A stretch of DNA of 64,000 nucleotides, from assembly GCA_963812525.1 (NCBI GenBank), contig CAWEVL010000011.1:248001-312000 (forward strand). The letters are read 5' to 3'. A program made the translations under genes and the position numbers. Source of the DNA: Bog-756 sp963812525. GTDB lineage: Bacteria; Actinomycetota; Acidimicrobiia; Acidimicrobiales; RAAP-2. How positions within the stretch are numbered: the first letter of the stretch is position 1; every line of letters begins with the position of its first letter. Positions 43,362-52,455 of this stretch are shown here, piece after piece. The notes below the pieces were generated by a model. It was not told the origin of the DNA. It did not search any database and saw only the letters and a program-made list of their open reading frames with translations.

Positions 43362-44389
43362 TCTCGCTCATGACGTCGGGAGGCGTCGCCCTGTGGGTGG
43401 CCGTCCTGTCCACGCCGGTGCTGATCCGCTGGCTCATCAAGAACAACATCGGCCAGCAGATACGGGAGGACGGGCCCCAGGTGCACATCGCCAAGGCCGG
43501 GACCCCGACCATGGGCGGCATCGGGATCGTGGCCGCCGTGGCCATCGGCTACCTCACGGCCCACGCCATACCGGGGGTCCACTTCTCCCCGTCGGGCACG
43601 CTCATCATGCTGGCCACCGTGGGGGCGGCCTCCATCGGCTTCGCCGACGACTGGATCAAGGTGCGTCACCGGCGCAGCCTGGGCCTCAACAAGCGGGCCA
43701 AGCTCGGCGCCCAGATCGGCCTCGGGGTCCTCTTCTCGCTGCTGGCCGTGTACTGGGCTCACGCCTCCACCACCCTCTCGTTCACCCGCTACGACTCCAT
43801 CGGGCTGCACATGGGCACGGGGCTGTGGGTGGTGTGGGCCACCGTGATCATCGCCGCCGCGGCCAACGCGGTGAACCTGACCGACGGCCTCGACGGCCTG
43901 GCCGCCGGGTCCTCGACCTTCTGCTTCGCCTGCCTGGCCATCATCGGGTACTGGCAGTACCGCCACTTCGCCATCTACCACGTGCCCGATGCGTTGGACC
44001 TGGCCCTGGCCTCGGTGGCCCTGGCCGGGGCCTGCCTCGGCTTCCTGTGGTGGAACGCCGCCCCGGCCAAGATCTTCATGGGGGACACCGGGTCCCTGTC
44101 CATCGGCTCCGGCCTCGCCGCACTGTGCCTCCTGATGAACTTGGACCTGCTGTTGGTGGTCATCGGAGGGCTGTTCGTGATCATCACCCTCTCGGTGGTC
44201 ATCCAGGTGATCAGCTTCCGGGTCTTCCACCGGCGGGTGTTCCGGATGGCCCCCCTGCACCACCACTTCGAGCTGATGGGCTGGCCGGAGACCACGGTCA
44301 TCGTGCGGTTCTGGATCCTGGCCGGGCTGTTCGCCGCACTGGGCCTCGGCATCTTCTACGGGGACTTCCTCTCGGTGGGCAAAGTCTGA
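43358..44389 (+). CDS. mraY: Phospho-MurNAc-pentapeptide translocase
   Basis: A 343-residue polytopic enzyme transferring phospho-MurNAc-pentapeptide to undecaprenyl phosphate, forming lipid I. Signature segments: TPTMGGIGI near residues 48-56, FADDWIKVRHRRSLGLNKRAK (Asp-Asp metal site), NAVNLTDGLDGLAAG (catalytic Asp) and FMGDTGSLSIG; the cytoplasmic MAPLHHHFELMGW loop near 295 holds the conserved His triad. Ten transmembrane helices are expected. GTG 43358 overlaps murE. After its stop comes a 138-bp gap with a hairpin and then ftsW; murD is absent. Confidence 0.95.
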   Translation: MISLMTSGGVALWVAVLSTPVLIRWLIKNNIGQQIREDGPQVHIAKAGTPTMGGIGIVAAVAIGYLTAHAIPGVHFSPSGTLIMLATVGAASIGFADDWIKVRHRRSLGLNKRAKLGAQIGLGVLFSLLAVYWAHASTTLSFTRYDSIGLHMGTGLWVVWATVIIAAAANAVNLTDGLDGLAAGSSTFCFACLAIIGYWQYRHFAIYHVPDALDLALASVALAGACLGFLWWNAAPAKIFMGDTGSLSIGSGLAALCLLMNLDLLLVVIGGLFVIITLSVVIQVISFRVFHRRVFRMAPLHHHFELMGWPETTVIVRFWILAGLFAALGLGIFYGDFLSVGKV

Positions 44390-44423
44390 TGTCCGGTCCG
44401 GGCCCGCGCCGATCCGGGGGGTT

Positions 44424-44449
44424 CCACCACCTCAACGCCCAGGTGGTGG
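44424..44449 (+). terminator. 9-bp perfect hairpin between mraY and ftsW
   Basis: CCACCACCT and AGGTGGTGG pair around an 8-nt loop, in the 138-bp mraY-ftsW gap. There is no T run; it is followed by CTAGAGGG. It could be a partial terminator or processing site in the slot where murD normally lies. A 48-codon frame (44390-44535) covers the gap but is not protein-like. Confidence 0.4.
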
Positions 44450-44527
44450 AGGCTAGAGGGATGTGTCGGACCTGCCCCGGAGTACCCGCCCCCGTCGTTG
44501 CCGCCCCACCGACCCGAGGAGGGCACC

Positions 44528-45886
44528 GTGGCTGATCGGACCGTCACCCGGGACTCGACCCGCCTCCGCCATCCCTCGAGTCCCGGTCGCACCGTGACCA
44601 CGCGGGCCGCCCGCCGGCCCGGTGACCGGTCCAGGCGACGGTCGGGTCGGCCGGGCCGGTCGGCCCGCCGGTCACCCACCCTCGCCCCGACCCCGGCCGC
44701 CGCCTCATCGTCGGCCCGTCCCGCCGACGCCCGCCACCGGGCGGGCTGGGTCTCGAAGCTGGGGACGGGGCCGGCCATCGCCCTCCTCGTCGTGGTCCTC
44801 TGCGCCTTCGGGCTGATCATGGTGGGATCCGCATCACCGGTCATCTCCCTCGGGCTGTACGGGTCGCCCTGGGCCATCTTCGTCCGCCAGGTGCTGTGGA
44901 TGGGCGTGGGGACCGCTGCCCTGTTGGTGCTGTCCCGGGTGGACTACCGCAAGTGGCGGACCATCCGGGGTCCGCTGGTCGTGGTGACCATGGGCTTGCT
45001 GGTTCTGGTCCTGGTGCCCCACTTCGGGGTCACCGCCGGGGGCTCGTCCCGGTGGATCGGGTTCGGGATGTTCCAGCTGCAGCCGTCCGAGCTGATGAAA
45101 CTGGCCCTGGCCGTCTTCGCCGCCGACCTGCTGACCCGCCGGGCCGACCGGTCGTCGGAGCCCAAGCTGGTCATCGTCCCCGTGCTGGCGGTCCTGGGCA
45201 TCTCGGGCGTGCTCATCTTGAAGCAGCCGGACATGGGCACAGCCCTGGTGCTGAGCTGCATCGCCTTCGGCATCCTGTTCATGGGCGGGGTCCCGATGGG
45301 CCCCATCATGAAGATCACCGGCACCTTCATCGGCCTGGCCGTGATCGTGGGTCTGGCCGACCCCTACCGGAGGGACCGAATCCTCTCGTTCCTCAACCCC
45401 GGGGCGAACAAGTCCGGTTCGGGGTACCAGGTGTGGCAGTCCCTCATCGGCCTGGGCTCGGGGCACGTCTTCGGCCTGGGACTGGGGGGCGGGCGGCAGA
45501 AGTGGGGTCTCCTGCCCAACGCCCACACCGACTTCATCTTCTCGGTGGTGGGGGAGGAGCTGGGCCTGGTCGGGGCGGTCGTGCTCCTCGGCCTGTTCTT
45601 CGCCCTGGCCTGGTTCGGCCTGCGGGCGGCCACCCGGGCCCCCGACCGGTTCGGCAGCCTGTTGGCCGTCGGCATCACCACCTGGATCACCAGCCAGGCG
45701 GTGATCAACGTCGGAGCCGTCATCGGCGTGCTCCCGGTGACGGGCATCCCCCTGCCGTTCATCTCCTTCGGCGGGTCGTCGCTGATCATCACCATGGCCG
45801 CCGTGGGCATACTCCTCAACATCGCCTCCCACGAACGGGCGGTGCCCACCGCCCTGAGCCAGCGGCGACGACCGTCGACGGTGTGA
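44528..45886 (+). CDS. ftsW: Septal peptidoglycan glycosyltransferase FtsW (SEDS)
   Basis: A 452-residue SEDS polymerase that works with FtsI. The first ~75 residues are a basic Arg/Ser/Pro cytoplasmic tail. About ten transmembrane helices follow; SEDS landmarks are GGSSRWIGFGMFQLQPSE (with the Ser-Glu pair), LKQPDMGTALVL, GSGYQVWQSLIGLGSG, NAHTDFIFSVVGEELG and PLPFISFGGSSL. GTG 44528 is chosen because GAGGAGGG (44516-44523) stands just before it; a TTG at 44498 is possible but unlikely. The stop overlaps murG. Confidence 0.94.
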   Translation: MADRTVTRDSTRLRHPSSPGRTVTTRAARRPGDRSRRRSGRPGRSARRSPTLAPTPAAASSSARPADARHRAGWVSKLGTGPAIALLVVVLCAFGLIMVGSASPVISLGLYGSPWAIFVRQVLWMGVGTAALLVLSRVDYRKWRTIRGPLVVVTMGLLVLVLVPHFGVTAGGSSRWIGFGMFQLQPSELMKLALAVFAADLLTRRADRSSEPKLVIVPVLAVLGISGVLILKQPDMGTALVLSCIAFGILFMGGVPMGPIMKITGTFIGLAVIVGLADPYRRDRILSFLNPGANKSGSGYQVWQSLIGLGSGHVFGLGLGGGRQKWGLLPNAHTDFIFSVVGEELGLVGAVVLLGLFFALAWFGLRAATRAPDRFGSLLAVGITTWITSQAVINVGAVIGVLPVTGIPLPFISFGGSSLIITMAAVGILLNIASHERAVPTALSQRRRPSTV

Positions 45887-47061
45887 GCGGGCGCCGGTAT
45901 GCGCTGGTGGCAGGAGGTGGCACGGCCGGACATCTCCAGCCCGCCCTGGCCATCGCCGAGGCGCTGGTGGCCGCGGGGCACGATCGTGGCACCATCGAGT
46001 TCGTGGGCTCGTCACGCGGGCAGGACCGCCTCACCCTCCAGGGCCGGGGATTCCCCTTCACGCTGCTCCCCGGTCGGGGCATCGTGCGCAGCATGCGTCC
46101 GGCCGACGCGGTGGCCAACCTCGGCGCCCTGGCCGGCCTGGCCGTGGCCGCGGTGCGAGGCATCGGCGTGGTGAGCCGGGCCCGGCCCCAGGTCGTGGTG
46201 TCGGTGGGCGGGTACGCCAGCCTGGCCGCGTCGATGGCCGCGGTGGTCCGACGGGTACCGCTGGTGCTGGTCAACGTGGATGCCGTGCCCGGTGCGGCCA
46301 ACCGGCTGCTCGGGCGGTTCGCCCGGGCCAGCGCCGTCGGGTGGGAGGGCAGCGGGCTGCCCCGGGCCGTGGTGACCGGGACGCCGGTACGACCCGAGCT
46401 GGCCCGGACCGGGCGATCCGGCGGTGACCGGAGCCAGGCCCGGGCGGCCCTCGGGCTCCCGGCCGACCGGCCCACGGTGGCCGTCTTCGGCGGCTCCCTC
46501 GGGGCCCGCCGGATCAACCGGGCGGCCCTCGACCTGGCCGATCGGTGGGCGGACCGTGACGACCGCTCGATCTACCACGTGGTCGGGCGGCGCGACTGGG
46601 AGGATCGCCTCCGGGCCGGGGGCGGGGGGACCACGGGCGAGGGGTCGACGTCGAGGGGCCTGGCGCTGGTGCGGGTGGACTACCAGGATCGTATGGAGCT
46701 GGTCTACGCGGCGGCCGACGTCGTGGTGTGCCGGGCCGGGGCCATGACCATCGCCGAGCTGGCCGTGACCGGCGTGCCGTCGATCCTGGTGCCGCTGCCC
46801 GGGGCCCCCGGCGACCACCAGACGGCCAACGCCCGGGTGCTGGAGCGGGCCGGGGCGGCCGTCCTGCTGCCCGACGACCGGTGCGATGCCGACGCCCTGG
46901 CCAGCGCCCTCGACGGCCTGCTCGGTCAGCCGACCCTGCTCGGCGCCATGGGGGACGCCGCCTCGGCGCTGGGTCGCCCCGACGCCGCCGCCGCCGGGGC
47001 CCGGGTGGTCGAGGCCACCGCCGGTCCCCCCGGAGACCTCGCCGGTCGGGCGGCGTCGTGA
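45883..47061 (+). CDS. murG: Lipid II synthase (UDP-GlcNAc transferase)
   Basis: A 392-residue GT28 glycosyltransferase adding GlcNAc to lipid I at the inner membrane face. The N-terminal Gly loop GGGTAGHLQPALAIAEAL is near residues 8-25, with VVSVGGYASLAASMAA near 105. The C-terminal donor domain has VFGGSLGARRIN, VCRAGAMTIAEL (shared GT-B motif) and PLPGAPGDHQTANARVLERAGAA. GTG 45883 overlaps ftsW, and the stop overlaps murC by GTGA. Confidence 0.95.
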   Translation: MSGRRYALVAGGGTAGHLQPALAIAEALVAAGHDRGTIEFVGSSRGQDRLTLQGRGFPFTLLPGRGIVRSMRPADAVANLGALAGLAVAAVRGIGVVSRARPQVVVSVGGYASLAASMAAVVRRVPLVLVNVDAVPGAANRLLGRFARASAVGWEGSGLPRAVVTGTPVRPELARTGRSGGDRSQARAALGLPADRPTVAVFGGSLGARRINRAALDLADRWADRDDRSIYHVVGRRDWEDRLRAGGGGTTGEGSTSRGLALVRVDYQDRMELVYAAADVVVCRAGAMTIAELAVTGVPSILVPLPGAPGDHQTANARVLERAGAAVLLPDDRCDADALASALDGLLGQPTLLGAMGDAASALGRPDAAAAGARVVEATAGPPGDLAGRAAS

Positions 47062-48455
47062 GCCCCACCGGCGGCGGTTCGCTGCTCGGCGACGGCGACG
47101 CGCCGGCCTCCGTGCACGTCGTCGGGATCGGTGGCGCCGGCATGAGTGCCATCGCCACGGTGCTCCACGCCATGGGCCACGTGGTGACGGGCAGCGACCT
47201 GAAGTCGTCCGGGGTGACCGACCGCCTCGGTCAGGCCGGCATCGGGGTGACGATCGGGCACGCCGCGGCCAACGTGGGACCGGCCGAGCTGGTCACCGTG
47301 TCGTCGGCCATCCCCGACACCAACCCCGAGGTGGTGGAAGCCCGCCGGCGCGGCATCACCGTGCTGTCCCGGGCGGAGTCGCTGGCCGCCATCGCCTCCC
47401 TGCGACGGTGCGTCGCCGTGGCCGGCACCCATGGCAAGACCACGACGGCGTCCATGCTGGCCCTGCTGCTGGTGGAGGCCGGGCTCCGGCCGTCGTTCCT
47501 CATCGGTGGCGACGTCAACGAGATCGGCACCAACGCGGTGTGGGACGAGGGCGAGTGGCTGGTGGTGGAGGCCGACGAGAGCGACGGCAGCTTCCTCTCG
47601 CTGGTGCCCGACATCGCGGTGGTCACCAATGTCGAAGCCGACCACCTGGACCACTACGGCTCGTTCGACGCCGTCCGATCGGCCTTCGAGGCCTTCCTGA
47701 CCAGCGCCCGGGGTCACCGGGTGGTGGGTGGCGACGACCGGGTGGCGGCCGAGATCGGCCGGTCCACCGGTGCCGACACCGTGGGGACGGCCCCGGACAG
47801 CACCGTCCGGATGGTCGATATCGAGCTGGCCCGGAGCTCCCTGGCCTTCACCCTCGTCGACCACTCCGGTCGTCCGCTGGGCCGGCTGTCCGTGCCGGTC
47901 CCCGGACTCCACAACGCCAAGAACGCCGCCGTGGCCGCGGTCGCCGCCCTGGCCGCCGGTGTCCCGTTCGAGTCCCTGGCCCGAGCCCTGGCCCGCTTCG
48001 CCGGGGTGGCCCGGCGGTTCGAGTTCCGCGGCTCGACCAACGGGGTGACCTTCGTCGACGACTACGCCCACCTGCCCAGTGAGATCCGGGCCGCCCTGGC
48101 GGCGGCGCGCAACGGCGGCTGGCCGCGGGTGGTGGCGGTGTTCCAACCCCACCGCTACAGCCGGACGGCCGAGCTGTGGCCCGAATTCGGGCGGGCGTTC
48201 GCCGACGCCGACGAGGTGGTCGTCACCGACGTGTACGGGGCCGGTGAGGCGCCGGTGCCCGGAGTGTCGGGCCGCCTGGTGGCCGACGCCGCCCGCCGGG
48301 AGTTTCCGGCCATGCCGGTGCACTACGTGGCCGGCCGGTCCGATCTGCGCGCCGCGGTCGGGGCCCTGCTCCAACCGGGTGACCTCTGTCTCACCCTGGG
48401 AGCCGGCGATCTGACCTCCCTCCCCGACGAGCTGCTGTCCGATGCCGACCGGTGA
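47058..48455 (+). CDS. murC: UDP-N-acetylmuramate-L-alanine ligase
   Basis: A 465-residue Mur ligase for the first amino acid of the stem peptide. N-terminal Rossmann-like domain: HVVGIGGAGMSAIATVL near residues 17-33. The ATP loop is VAGTHGKTTTASML near 117-130. VEADESDGSFL, NVEADHLDHYG and DDYAHLPSEI are conserved, as is PHRYSRTAEL near the end. GTG 47058 overlaps murG. The stop lies 14 bp into murB. Confidence 0.95.
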   Translation: MSPTGGGSLLGDGDAPASVHVVGIGGAGMSAIATVLHAMGHVVTGSDLKSSGVTDRLGQAGIGVTIGHAAANVGPAELVTVSSAIPDTNPEVVEARRRGITVLSRAESLAAIASLRRCVAVAGTHGKTTTASMLALLLVEAGLRPSFLIGGDVNEIGTNAVWDEGEWLVVEADESDGSFLSLVPDIAVVTNVEADHLDHYGSFDAVRSAFEAFLTSARGHRVVGGDDRVAAEIGRSTGADTVGTAPDSTVRMVDIELARSSLAFTLVDHSGRPLGRLSVPVPGLHNAKNAAVAAVAALAAGVPFESLARALARFAGVARRFEFRGSTNGVTFVDDYAHLPSEIRAALAAARNGGWPRVVAVFQPHRYSRTAELWPEFGRAFADADEVVVTDVYGAGEAPVPGVSGRLVADAARREFPAMPVHYVAGRSDLRAAVGALLQPGDLCLTLGAGDLTSLPDELLSDADR

Positions 48456-49392
48456 GGCCGTGGTGACCGGGCCCGGGACCGCGCTCGACGACCTGGGCCG
48501 GGCCCTCGGGCCCGGGGTCGAACACGACCATCCGCTGGGGGCACTGACCACCTACCGGGTGGGGGGCACGGCGGCCCTGTTCCTGGAGGTGCCCGACGAG
48601 ACCCGCCTCGTCGAGGTGGCCCGGTGCACCTCGGCGAGCGACGTGCCGGTCCTGGTCCTCGGACGGGGGTCGAACCTGCTGGTGGCCGACCGCGGCTTCG
48701 ACGGCCTGGTCCTGGCTCTCGGCCCGGGCTTCGACACCCTCGAGGTGGACGGCCCCCGGGTCCGCGCCGGAGCGGCCCTCAGCCTCCCGGTCCTGGCCCG
48801 CCGGACCGCCGCCGCCGGGCTCACCGGCCTGGAGTGGGCGGTGGGGGTTCCCGGATCGGTCGGCGGCGCCATCCGCATGAACGCCGGCGGCCACGGTTCG
48901 GACACTGCCGCCACGCTGGTCGGATTCCGGTGGATCGACCTGGCCACGGGATCGGCGGGTGACTCGCCGGCCGACCGGCTCGAGCCCGGCTACCGGCAGA
49001 CCGCCCTGTCGGCGACCGAGGTGGTGGTGTCCGGGACGTTCCTGCTCGGACCGGGCGATCCGAACCAAGGAGCGGCCACCATCGCCGAGATCGTGCGCTG
49101 GCGGAGGGCCAACCAGCCCGGGGGCTCGAACGCCGGGTCGGTCTTCGTCAATCCGTCGGGCGACTCGGCGGGCCGGCTGGTGGACGCCTGCGGCCTGAAG
49201 GGCTTCCGGATCGGCTCCGCCGAGGTCTCCACCAAGCACGCCAACTTCGTCCAGGCCGACCCGGGCGGTGCCGCGGCGGACGTCCTGTCCGTCATCGAGC
49301 ACGTGCGGGCCGTCGTGGCCCGGGCCACCGGGACCGACCTGCGCACCGAGGTCCGGCTGGTCGGGTTCCCCGCACCGGGGGAGCGGCCGTGA
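48442..49392 (+). CDS. murB: UDP-N-acetylenolpyruvoylglucosamine reductase
   Basis: A 316-residue FAD enzyme reducing UDP-GlcNAc-enolpyruvate to UDP-MurNAc. FAD-binding LGRGSNLLVADRGFDGLVL is near residues 73-91; the substrate region has GVPGSVGGAIRMNAGGHG. NAGSVFVNPSGD carries the Ser general acid; GLKGFRIGSAEVSTKHANF is the C-terminal signature. ATG 48442 overlaps murC by 14 bp; GTG 48463 is an alternative. The stop overlaps ftsQ by GTGA. murA is not in the window. Confidence 0.95.
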   Translation: MPTGEAVVTGPGTALDDLGRALGPGVEHDHPLGALTTYRVGGTAALFLEVPDETRLVEVARCTSASDVPVLVLGRGSNLLVADRGFDGLVLALGPGFDTLEVDGPRVRAGAALSLPVLARRTAAAGLTGLEWAVGVPGSVGGAIRMNAGGHGSDTAATLVGFRWIDLATGSAGDSPADRLEPGYRQTALSATEVVVSGTFLLGPGDPNQGAATIAEIVRWRRANQPGGSNAGSVFVNPSGDSAGRLVDACGLKGFRIGSAEVSTKHANFVQADPGGAAADVLSVIEHVRAVVARATGTDLRTEVRLVGFPAPGERP

Positions 49393-50393
49393 CCAGCGGT
49401 CCGCCCGAGGGGCCGGATCCGCCCGACCAGCGGACACTGATCGACCAGGACGAGCCGGTCGGCCCGTTCGAGCGGTCCGAGCAGGACGAACCGGTGGGTC
49501 CGTTCGAGGAGGACGACACGGTCCGCCCGTTCGAGCGGTCCGACCAGGACGAACCGGCCGGCCGGCCCGACACGGCCGATCCGGCCCGGGATGGACCGCC
49601 CGGGGACGACCTCGACGGCCGCCCGACCATCGACCCCCGGATCCGTGAGCGGCGGGTGGCCATCCTGCGCAGCCAGGGCCGCCGCCGTCTGTTGTGGCTC
49701 GGCGGGGCGACGGGGGTGCTGGTCCTGGCCGTGCTGGTCCTGTCGCTGGCCCACACCCCATGGTTCGGCGCCCAGGCCATCAGCGTGACCGGCACCCACC
49801 CCCACACACCGGACTCGGCCATCCTGGACGCCGCCGGGTTGCAGCACCACCCGCCCCTGATCAGCGTGAACCCCGGGATGGTGGCCCGCCGGGTCGAGGC
49901 CCTGCCCTTCATCGCCTCGGCCCGGGTCCGGCGACACTGGCCCGACGGGGTCCAGATCGCCGTGACCGAACGGGTCCCGGTGGTCGAGATGGCCGGCCCG
50001 GGCACCTCGTGGTCCCTGCTGGACGGATACGGGCGCACGCTCCAGGTGGTGCCGGGCCGCCAGCCCGGCCTGGTGGCCTTCGCCGTCCACACCGCCACCG
50101 CCGGGATCCCGCCCGCCGGGGTGGGGAGGTCGCTGCCCCCGTCGGCCGGCCCCGGCCTGGCCATCAGCCGGACCCTGCCGCCGGCCTTTTCCGGACAGGT
50201 GGTCTCGGTCACCGTGGCCGCCGACGGCACCATCAGCCTGGCCCTCAACTCGGGGGTCACGGTCCTGGTCGGCTCGGACGCCGATCGCACCGCCAAGTAC
50301 AAGGACATCGCTGCGATCCTGGCCAACGGGACCCTCCACACCACCTCGACCATCGATGTGACGGTTCCGGAGTCTCCGACGGTGAGCGGCTGA
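49389..50393 (+). CDS. ftsQ: Division protein FtsQ
   Basis: A 334-residue bitopic divisome protein. The ~90-residue cytoplasmic part contains repeated QDEPVGPFE-type units (three imperfect copies, ~36-bp period in the DNA). One transmembrane helix follows (LLWLGGATGVLVLAVLVLSLA, about 99-119), then the POTRA domain (AQAISVTGTHPHTPDSAIL) and the beta domain (RVRRHWPDGVQIAVTERVPV). GTG 49389 overlaps murB. The next gene, ftsZ, has a separate promoter in the 155-bp gap. Confidence 0.92.
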   Translation: MTSGPPEGPDPPDQRTLIDQDEPVGPFERSEQDEPVGPFEEDDTVRPFERSDQDEPAGRPDTADPARDGPPGDDLDGRPTIDPRIRERRVAILRSQGRRRLLWLGGATGVLVLAVLVLSLAHTPWFGAQAISVTGTHPHTPDSAILDAAGLQHHPPLISVNPGMVARRVEALPFIASARVRRHWPDGVQIAVTERVPVVEMAGPGTSWSLLDGYGRTLQVVPGRQPGLVAFAVHTATAGIPPAGVGRSLPPSAGPGLAISRTLPPAFSGQVVSVTVAADGTISLALNSGVTVLVGSDADRTAKYKDIAAILANGTLHTTSTIDVTVPESPTVSG

Positions 50394-50462
50394 CGGCCAC
50401 CCACTGGTGACGAGCCGACGGAAACCGGGGTCGTCGCCGGGTCGGACGCGTTTGGACTGTGC

Positions 50463-50491
50463 TTGACCAGGTACTCCGCTGATCGTAACGT
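50463..50491 (+). promoter_or_regulatory. ftsZ promoter
   Basis: TTGACC (50463-50468), 17-bp spacer, TAACGT (50486-50491). It uses the same -35 as the mra promoter and leaves a leader of about 50 nt. This gives ftsZ its own expression besides readthrough from ftsQ. Confidence 0.7.
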
Positions 50492-50548
50492 AGGCCCCAA
50501 CTCGCCGGTTGGAACGGTTTCAACCTTTGGTCGAGGGTAAGGGATTAC

Positions 50549-51670
50549 ATGACCGTTCCGGCGCAGAACAACTATTTCGCCGTCATCAAAGTAGTTGGGG
50601 TAGGTGGCGGCGGGGTGAATGCTGTCAACCGCATGATCGACGCCGGGCTGCGGGGTGTGGAGTTCATCGCCACCAACACCGACGCGCAGGCCCTCTTGAT
50701 GAGTGACGCCGATCTCAAGTTGGACATCGGGCGGCAGCTCACCCGTGGCCTCGGCGCCGGCAGCGATCCCGAAGTGGGCCGGCTGGCCGCCGAGGAGCAC
50801 CGGTCGGAGATCGAGGAGGCCCTGAAGGGCGCCGACATGGTCTTCATCACCGCCGGCAAGGGCGGTGGCACCGGGACCGGGGCGGCACCCGTGGTGGCGG
50901 AGATCGCCAAGTCCCTGGGTGCCCTGACCATCGGCGTGGTCACCCGTCCGTTCACGTTCGAGGGCCGGCGTCGCTCGGTCCAGGCCGAGGCCGGGATCCA
51001 GAACCTCAAGGAGAAGGTCGACACCCTCATCATCATCCCGAACGACCGGCTCCTGACCGTCTCCAACGAGAAGACCTCGATGGTCAACGCCTTCAAGATG
51101 GCCGATGAGGTCCTGATGCAGGGGGTGCAGGGAATCACCAGCCTGATCACCGTGCCCGGCCTGATCAACACCGACTTCGCCGACGTGAAGATGATCATGA
51201 GCAACGCCGGCACGGCCATCATGGGGATCGGATCGGCCACGGGCGAGGGCCGGTCGGTCAACGCCGCCCGGGCCGCCATCACCAGCCCGCTGCTGGAGGC
51301 GTCCATCGAGGGGGCTCGGGGCATCCTCCTCAACATCGCCGGGGGCCCCGACCTGGGCCTGTTCGAGGTCAACGAGGCCGCCGAGATCATCCACGGCGTG
51401 GCCCATCCCGACGCCAACATCATCTTCGGGAGCGTGATCGACGAGGCCATGGGCGAAGAGGTCCGGGTCACCGTGATCGCCGCCGGATTCGAGCGTTGGG
51501 AGGCCCAGGCCCGGGGGAGCGCCACCCCCACCGAGTCGACGGGCCCCCAGGAGACCCGGAGCAAGGTGCTGGGAGTGGAGACGGCGCACGAGGACATCTT
51601 CGCCACCCCGACCGACGACGAACTCGACCTGGGCGACGACGACTTCGACGTGCCCTCGTTCCTTCGCTGA
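50549..51670 (+). CDS. ftsZ: Cell division GTPase FtsZ
   Basis: A 373-residue tubulin homologue forming the Z ring. The tubulin signature GGGTGTGAAP is near residues 107-116, the N-terminal GVGGGGVNAVNRM near 17-29, and the T7-loop catalytic region is LINTDFADVKMIM near 207-219. The C-terminal peptide DDDFDVPSFLR is the conserved docking site for SepF and FtsW. A short linker (~320-360) joins them. ATG 50549 is preceded by GAGGGTAAGGGA. Confidence 0.98.
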   Translation: MTVPAQNNYFAVIKVVGVGGGGVNAVNRMIDAGLRGVEFIATNTDAQALLMSDADLKLDIGRQLTRGLGAGSDPEVGRLAAEEHRSEIEEALKGADMVFITAGKGGGTGTGAAPVVAEIAKSLGALTIGVVTRPFTFEGRRRSVQAEAGIQNLKEKVDTLIIIPNDRLLTVSNEKTSMVNAFKMADEVLMQGVQGITSLITVPGLINTDFADVKMIMSNAGTAIMGIGSATGEGRSVNAARAAITSPLLEASIEGARGILLNIAGGPDLGLFEVNEAAEIIHGVAHPDANIIFGSVIDEAMGEEVRVTVIAAGFERWEAQARGSATPTESTGPQETRSKVLGVETAHEDIFATPTDDELDLGDDDFDVPSFLR

Positions 51671-52451
51671 GCCCTTCGCCCGATCCGGTCCGGATCGTCG
51701 GCACGGTCCACGCCGCCTGGAGCGACGCCTCGTCCGGCGACCTGCGACCCGGCGGGGACGGGAGGGGGCAGGCCCGACGGCTCGAGGAGTGGGTGGCGGC
51801 GGTGGCGGTCGACCCCTCCGCCCCCGGGCCCGCCTCCCCACCGGTCCGGGCGGTCCACTGGATGCGTCAGATGCACGGCAGCACGGTGCTGGTGGTCCCG
51901 CCCCCCGGGTCGCCGGAGTCGGATGCCCCGGGGAGGGCCGCAGTGCGAGCAGTGCCGGCCGGGACGGGCGATGCGCTGGTCACCGGCGGCCCGCTCGACC
52001 GGTCTGGTCGTCCTCACCGCCGACTGCGCCTCGATCGCGCTCGGGCAGCCCCGAGGGGGTCATCGGCGCCGTGCACGCCGGCTGGCGGGGCCTGGTGGCC
52101 GGGGTGGTCGCACGATCCGTCGAGACCATGGTGGCCCTCGGGGCCACCGAGGTGGTCGGCGCCCTCGGCCCGTGCATCCATCCCGGCTGCTACCGCTTCT
52201 CCGAGTCTGACCTCGACCGGGTGAGTGACCGCCTCGGCGACCGGGTCCGCAGCCGGACGTCGGACGGCCATCCGGCGCTGGACCTTCCGGCGGCCGTAGC
52301 CGCGGCCCTGGTGGCCGCGGGCGCCCGTCCGCAGGCCGGCGTCGACGTCTGCACGGGGTGCGGCGGCGGGTACTTCTCGCACCGGGCCAGGGCCGATACC
52401 GGACGACAGGCCATGGTGGTGTGGTCGGCCCCCGGGGCCCGGAGCGGGTGA
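51671..52451 (+). CDS. pgeF: Purine nucleoside phosphorylase / laccase-domain protein (YfiH, PgeF), two frameshifts
   Basis: Conserved blocks appear in three successive frames. Frame 1 covers WSDASSGDLRP, HWMRQMHGSTVLVV and TGDALVTGG; frame 2 has GLVVLTADCASIALGQPRG (about 52000-52050); frame 3 runs from VIGAVHAGWRGLVAGVV through GPCIHPGCYRF to VDVCTGCGGGYFSHR. The Cys and His ligands of the multi-copper-oxidase-like fold (TADC, HAGWRG) are intact, so this is one gene with about one extra base near 51998 and another near 52050. No ATG, GTG or TTG is available before WSDASSG in frame 1, so the start is unresolved. The family removes lactone or nucleoside errors in peptidoglycan precursor or purine metabolism and follows ftsZ in many actinobacteria. 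Confidence 0.8.
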
Positions 52452-52455
52452 CCGG

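Noticed and set aside
44390..44535. 48-codon frame between mraY and ftsW
   Set aside because: Starts on a TGATG overlap with mraY but contains the hairpin, has no family-like sequence and overlaps the ftsW start and RBS.
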